A stretch of 15,271 bases of DNA from JAQTNA01 sp043743785. GTDB lineage: Bacteria > Pseudomonadota > Gammaproteobacteria > Burkholderiales > Rhodocyclaceae. Of this stretch, positions 14,326 through 15,271 are shown piece by piece (the first letter of the stretch is position 1; each line of letters begins with the position of its first letter). The notes beneath the pieces are model-generated. The model searched no databases. It was not told the origin of the DNA and was given only the letters and a program-made list of their open reading frames with translations. Both the position numbers and the translations under genes were made by a program. Location of the stretch: the NCBI GenBank assembly GCA_043743785.1, contig JAYTVW010000071.1, forward strand, positions 1 to 15,271, read 5' to 3'.

Positions 14326-14364
14326 AAGGACCGGCGCCTTGCCTGACGCAAGGGGCTGGTCCTT
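14326..14364. other. Strong 17-bp hairpin upstream of the secretion operon
   Basis: AAGGACCGGCGCCTTGC (14326-14342) pairs with GCAAGGGGCTGGTCCTT (14348-14364) around a CTGAC loop. In RNA read from the plus strand it has one G-G mismatch and one G-U pair; the rest are Watson-Crick pairs. No T-tract follows on either side, so it may be a bidirectional transcription barrier, part of a structured RNA, or an end of a repeated element. Confidence 0.55.
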
Positions 14365-14446
14365 CAATATGTTTGGCGCTGACGGGCTCATACTTAAAGC
14401 TCAACCTATTGTTTTACCTACGATGTTAAATCACGAAATTAAAGCA

Positions 14447-14467
14447 TTACCCCCAATGTTACCCCCA
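14447..14467. repeat. Tandem TTACCCCCA direct repeat next to the integrase remnant
   Basis: TTACCCCCA occurs at 14447-14455 and 14459-14467, a period of 12 bases. The second copy lies inside AATGT...ACATT (14455-14471). Short tandem repeats like this near an integrase gene can be recombinase arm-binding sites, but this reading is inference. Confidence 0.5.
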
Positions 14468-14474
14468 CATTAGG

Positions 14475-14514
14475 GCGGCTGAGCCATTTCCAGCCCAAGA
14501 TAGCCCTCAGCCGC
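14475..14514. repeat. 9-bp inverted repeat
   Basis: GCGGCTGAG (14475-14483) and CTCAGCCGC (14506-14514) are exact inverted copies 22 bases apart, in the non-coding DNA just before the integrase remnant. Confidence 0.5.
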
Positions 14515-14573
14515 AGCGCGGAAAAGGACTGCTACTAGGGCATCTGAATCCTTGTGGCTATCGAAAACACTAA

Positions 14574-14894
14574 CAGATTTTTCATGGCGGCAAGGTCGGC
14601 CACTCACCCTGTAGCATTGCCATGCTTGCACTGCTCGAACGCATGGAGTGCGGCAGTTTGGTCGCCCATGGCATCCTTACGTTCCGTGACTTTACCTCCG
14701 AGCAAACCGCCTTCCCCCGCGATGTCTGCGAAATGCCCCTGGCCCACACCGTGGCGAACAAGGTTGAGGCTGCGTATCGGCGTGGCGATTTGTTCGAGAA
14801 ACGGCGAGAATTGATGGACGCGTGGGCGGGGTATTGCCAATTGTCGACCTCGTTCACATCTGGGCGCCATCGGAAGGGAAGAGCATCCGTTTAG
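14574..14894 (+). pseudogene. C-terminal remnant of a P4-type tyrosine integrase
   Basis: The open stretch follows TAA at 14571-14573 and ends at TAG 14892-14894. It reads IFHGGKVGHSPCSIAMLALL, then AHGILTFRDF, PRDVCEMPLAHTV, and VEAAYRRGDLFEKRRELMDA followed by WAGYC. This aligns residue for residue, from my memory of the family, with the end of phage/island integrases (FPG.KPGKPLSNMAM, VHGFRSTFRDW, FPREVAEMALAHT, AAYRRGDLFEKRR). The second catalytic His (14745-14747) and the nucleophile Tyr (14775-14777) are kept. In the box that should read HGFRSTFRDW one residue is missing and the catalytic Arg is gone (HGILTFRDF). The N-terminal and central parts, about 300 residues, are absent, and a run of five T at 14578-14582 may hide a frameshift. 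It cannot encode an active recombinase. Confidence 0.85.
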
Positions 14895-15247
14895 CAACTG
14901 CCGCAGACTGGTGCGATCTGAGAAAAGATCGGGAAAAAGGAAGCCAATTTCCGGATTTTGTGCAACGGACGCTGAAGGGGTCCGTAAGAATGGCGCTCAA
15001 CCCAATGATTCCAAACTATTTTGCCAGATCGAGGCAGGTGTAGCGCTACCACCCTCTCTGAAGCCGCGGCCTTCCTTCAGGCCGATGCCGCAATATCGAG
15101 CCCCCCACGTTTCTGCGTCAAGCGATCCCACATGTGAAGCGTTTTTCGGATACGGACGACTTGTCCGCTTCCCTAAGAGGGTGTAGACAAATAAATTCCC
15201 CTGTATGATATAGTCACTTGTCATTATCCGGCGCGGAGTAACGGCCA
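14895..15247. other. Stretch without a recognised gene after the integrase remnant
   Basis: Open frames here are short and show no domain character. A CGGCCT/AGGCCG hairpin lies at 15067-15084. Possible promoter hexamers for the gene at the right edge are TAGACA (15184-15189, 5 of 6 to TTGACA) with TATGAT (15204-15209, spacing 14) or TATAGT (15209-15214, spacing 19); neither spacing is ideal. Confidence 0.5.
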
Positions 15248-15271
15248 ATGGAAAATCAGGCAGGGGAAAAA
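15248..15271 (+). CDS. Possible start of a gene cut by the window edge
   Basis: ATG 15248 is preceded by GGAG (15235-15238) with a nine-base spacer and by promoter-like hexamers further upstream. Only eight codons (MENQAGEK) are visible, all open. The sequence is too short to name a family. It could be cargo of the element that left the integrase remnant or a host gene. Confidence 0.35.

Larger units (their letters stand above)
14205..14573. other. Intergenic stretch with hairpins and AT-rich junction, no recognised gene
   Basis: Between the operon head and the integrase remnant I see no credible gene. Bases 14239-14364 are GC-rich and full of inverted repeats. They include a near-palindrome GGGTGCCGGCAGCCC (14272-14286) and CCCTG/CAGGG (14297-14312), and AAAGAAC occurs twice (14239-14245 and 14318-14324). 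Bases 14365-14460 turn AT-rich. A tandem repeat and a 9-bp inverted repeat follow (listed separately). Confidence 0.6.

Noticed and set aside
13663..14391. Minus-strand frame of 242 codons overlapping gspG in another frame
   Set aside because: Its 3' half is an out-of-frame reading of gspG and its 5' half runs through the hairpin block; no family character.
14554..14814. Plus-strand frame of 86 codons overlapping the integrase remnant
   Set aside because: It is out of frame with the clearly integrase-like reading; only its first few codons might belong to the broken gene before the poly-T run.
14911..15186. Plus-strand frame of 91 codons after the integrase remnant
   Set aside because: No domain, no RBS and no similarity that I recognise; it overlaps another short frame of equal quality.
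14205..15271. Search for a tRNA gene or CRISPR array near the integrase remnant
   Set aside because: I found no cloverleaf-like segment with a TTC-loop signature and no regularly spaced repeats; the TTACCCCCA pair is only two copies.

Overview
The window is GC-rich, densely coded DNA from a Gram-negative bacterium. Gene content (dapD, pilU, dapE and prmB in a row, and a secretin-based pseudopilus cluster that mixes GspDEFG with PilMNO-type proteins) points to a betaproteobacterium, perhaps of the Rhodocyclales/Nitrosomonadales kind. This assignment is inferred from protein style and gene order, not from a marker gene.

Left arm, plus strand (1-4941): the 3' part of dapD, a pilU-type twitching ATPase, a candidate terminator, dapE, an inverted-repeat intergenic element, prmB, a 400-base stretch without a recognised gene, and a stand-alone CheY/Rcp1-like response regulator. 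DapD and DapE are consecutive steps of the succinylase branch of lysine/diaminopimelate synthesis, with pilU lying between them.

Centre, minus strand (14123 down to 4949): eleven genes packed almost without gaps. In transcription order they are gspG, gspF, gspE, a PilM/GspL-like gene, a PilN-like gene, a PilO/GspM-like gene, a GspC/PilP-like gene, a lipoprotein secretin (gspD), and three GspG-derived minor pseudopilins. Together they supply nearly all parts of an envelope-spanning pseudopilus machine: assembly ATPase, platform, inner-membrane alignment complex, outer-membrane channel, major pseudopilin and candidate tip subunits. No prepilin peptidase and no recognisable GspH/I/J/K are present. 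The layout matches neither a textbook type II secretion system nor a type IV pilus. It resembles an uncharacterised betaproteobacterial T2SS-like system. The most unusual parts are the secretin's C-terminal cohesin/Ig-like extension and a last pseudopilin without the conserved Glu5. The cluster ends tail to tail with the response regulator, 7 bases apart.

Right arm (14205-15271): a hairpin-rich block, an AT-rich stretch with a tandem TTACCCCCA repeat and a 9-bp inverted repeat, then the C-terminal remnant of a P4-type tyrosine integrase. The remnant lacks one catalytic arginine and has a stop codon where the rest of the gene should be. The last 350 bases hold no recognised gene until a possible new start (RBS plus ATG) at the very edge. 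This looks like the scar of an integrated element, or the border of an island, next to the secretion cluster.
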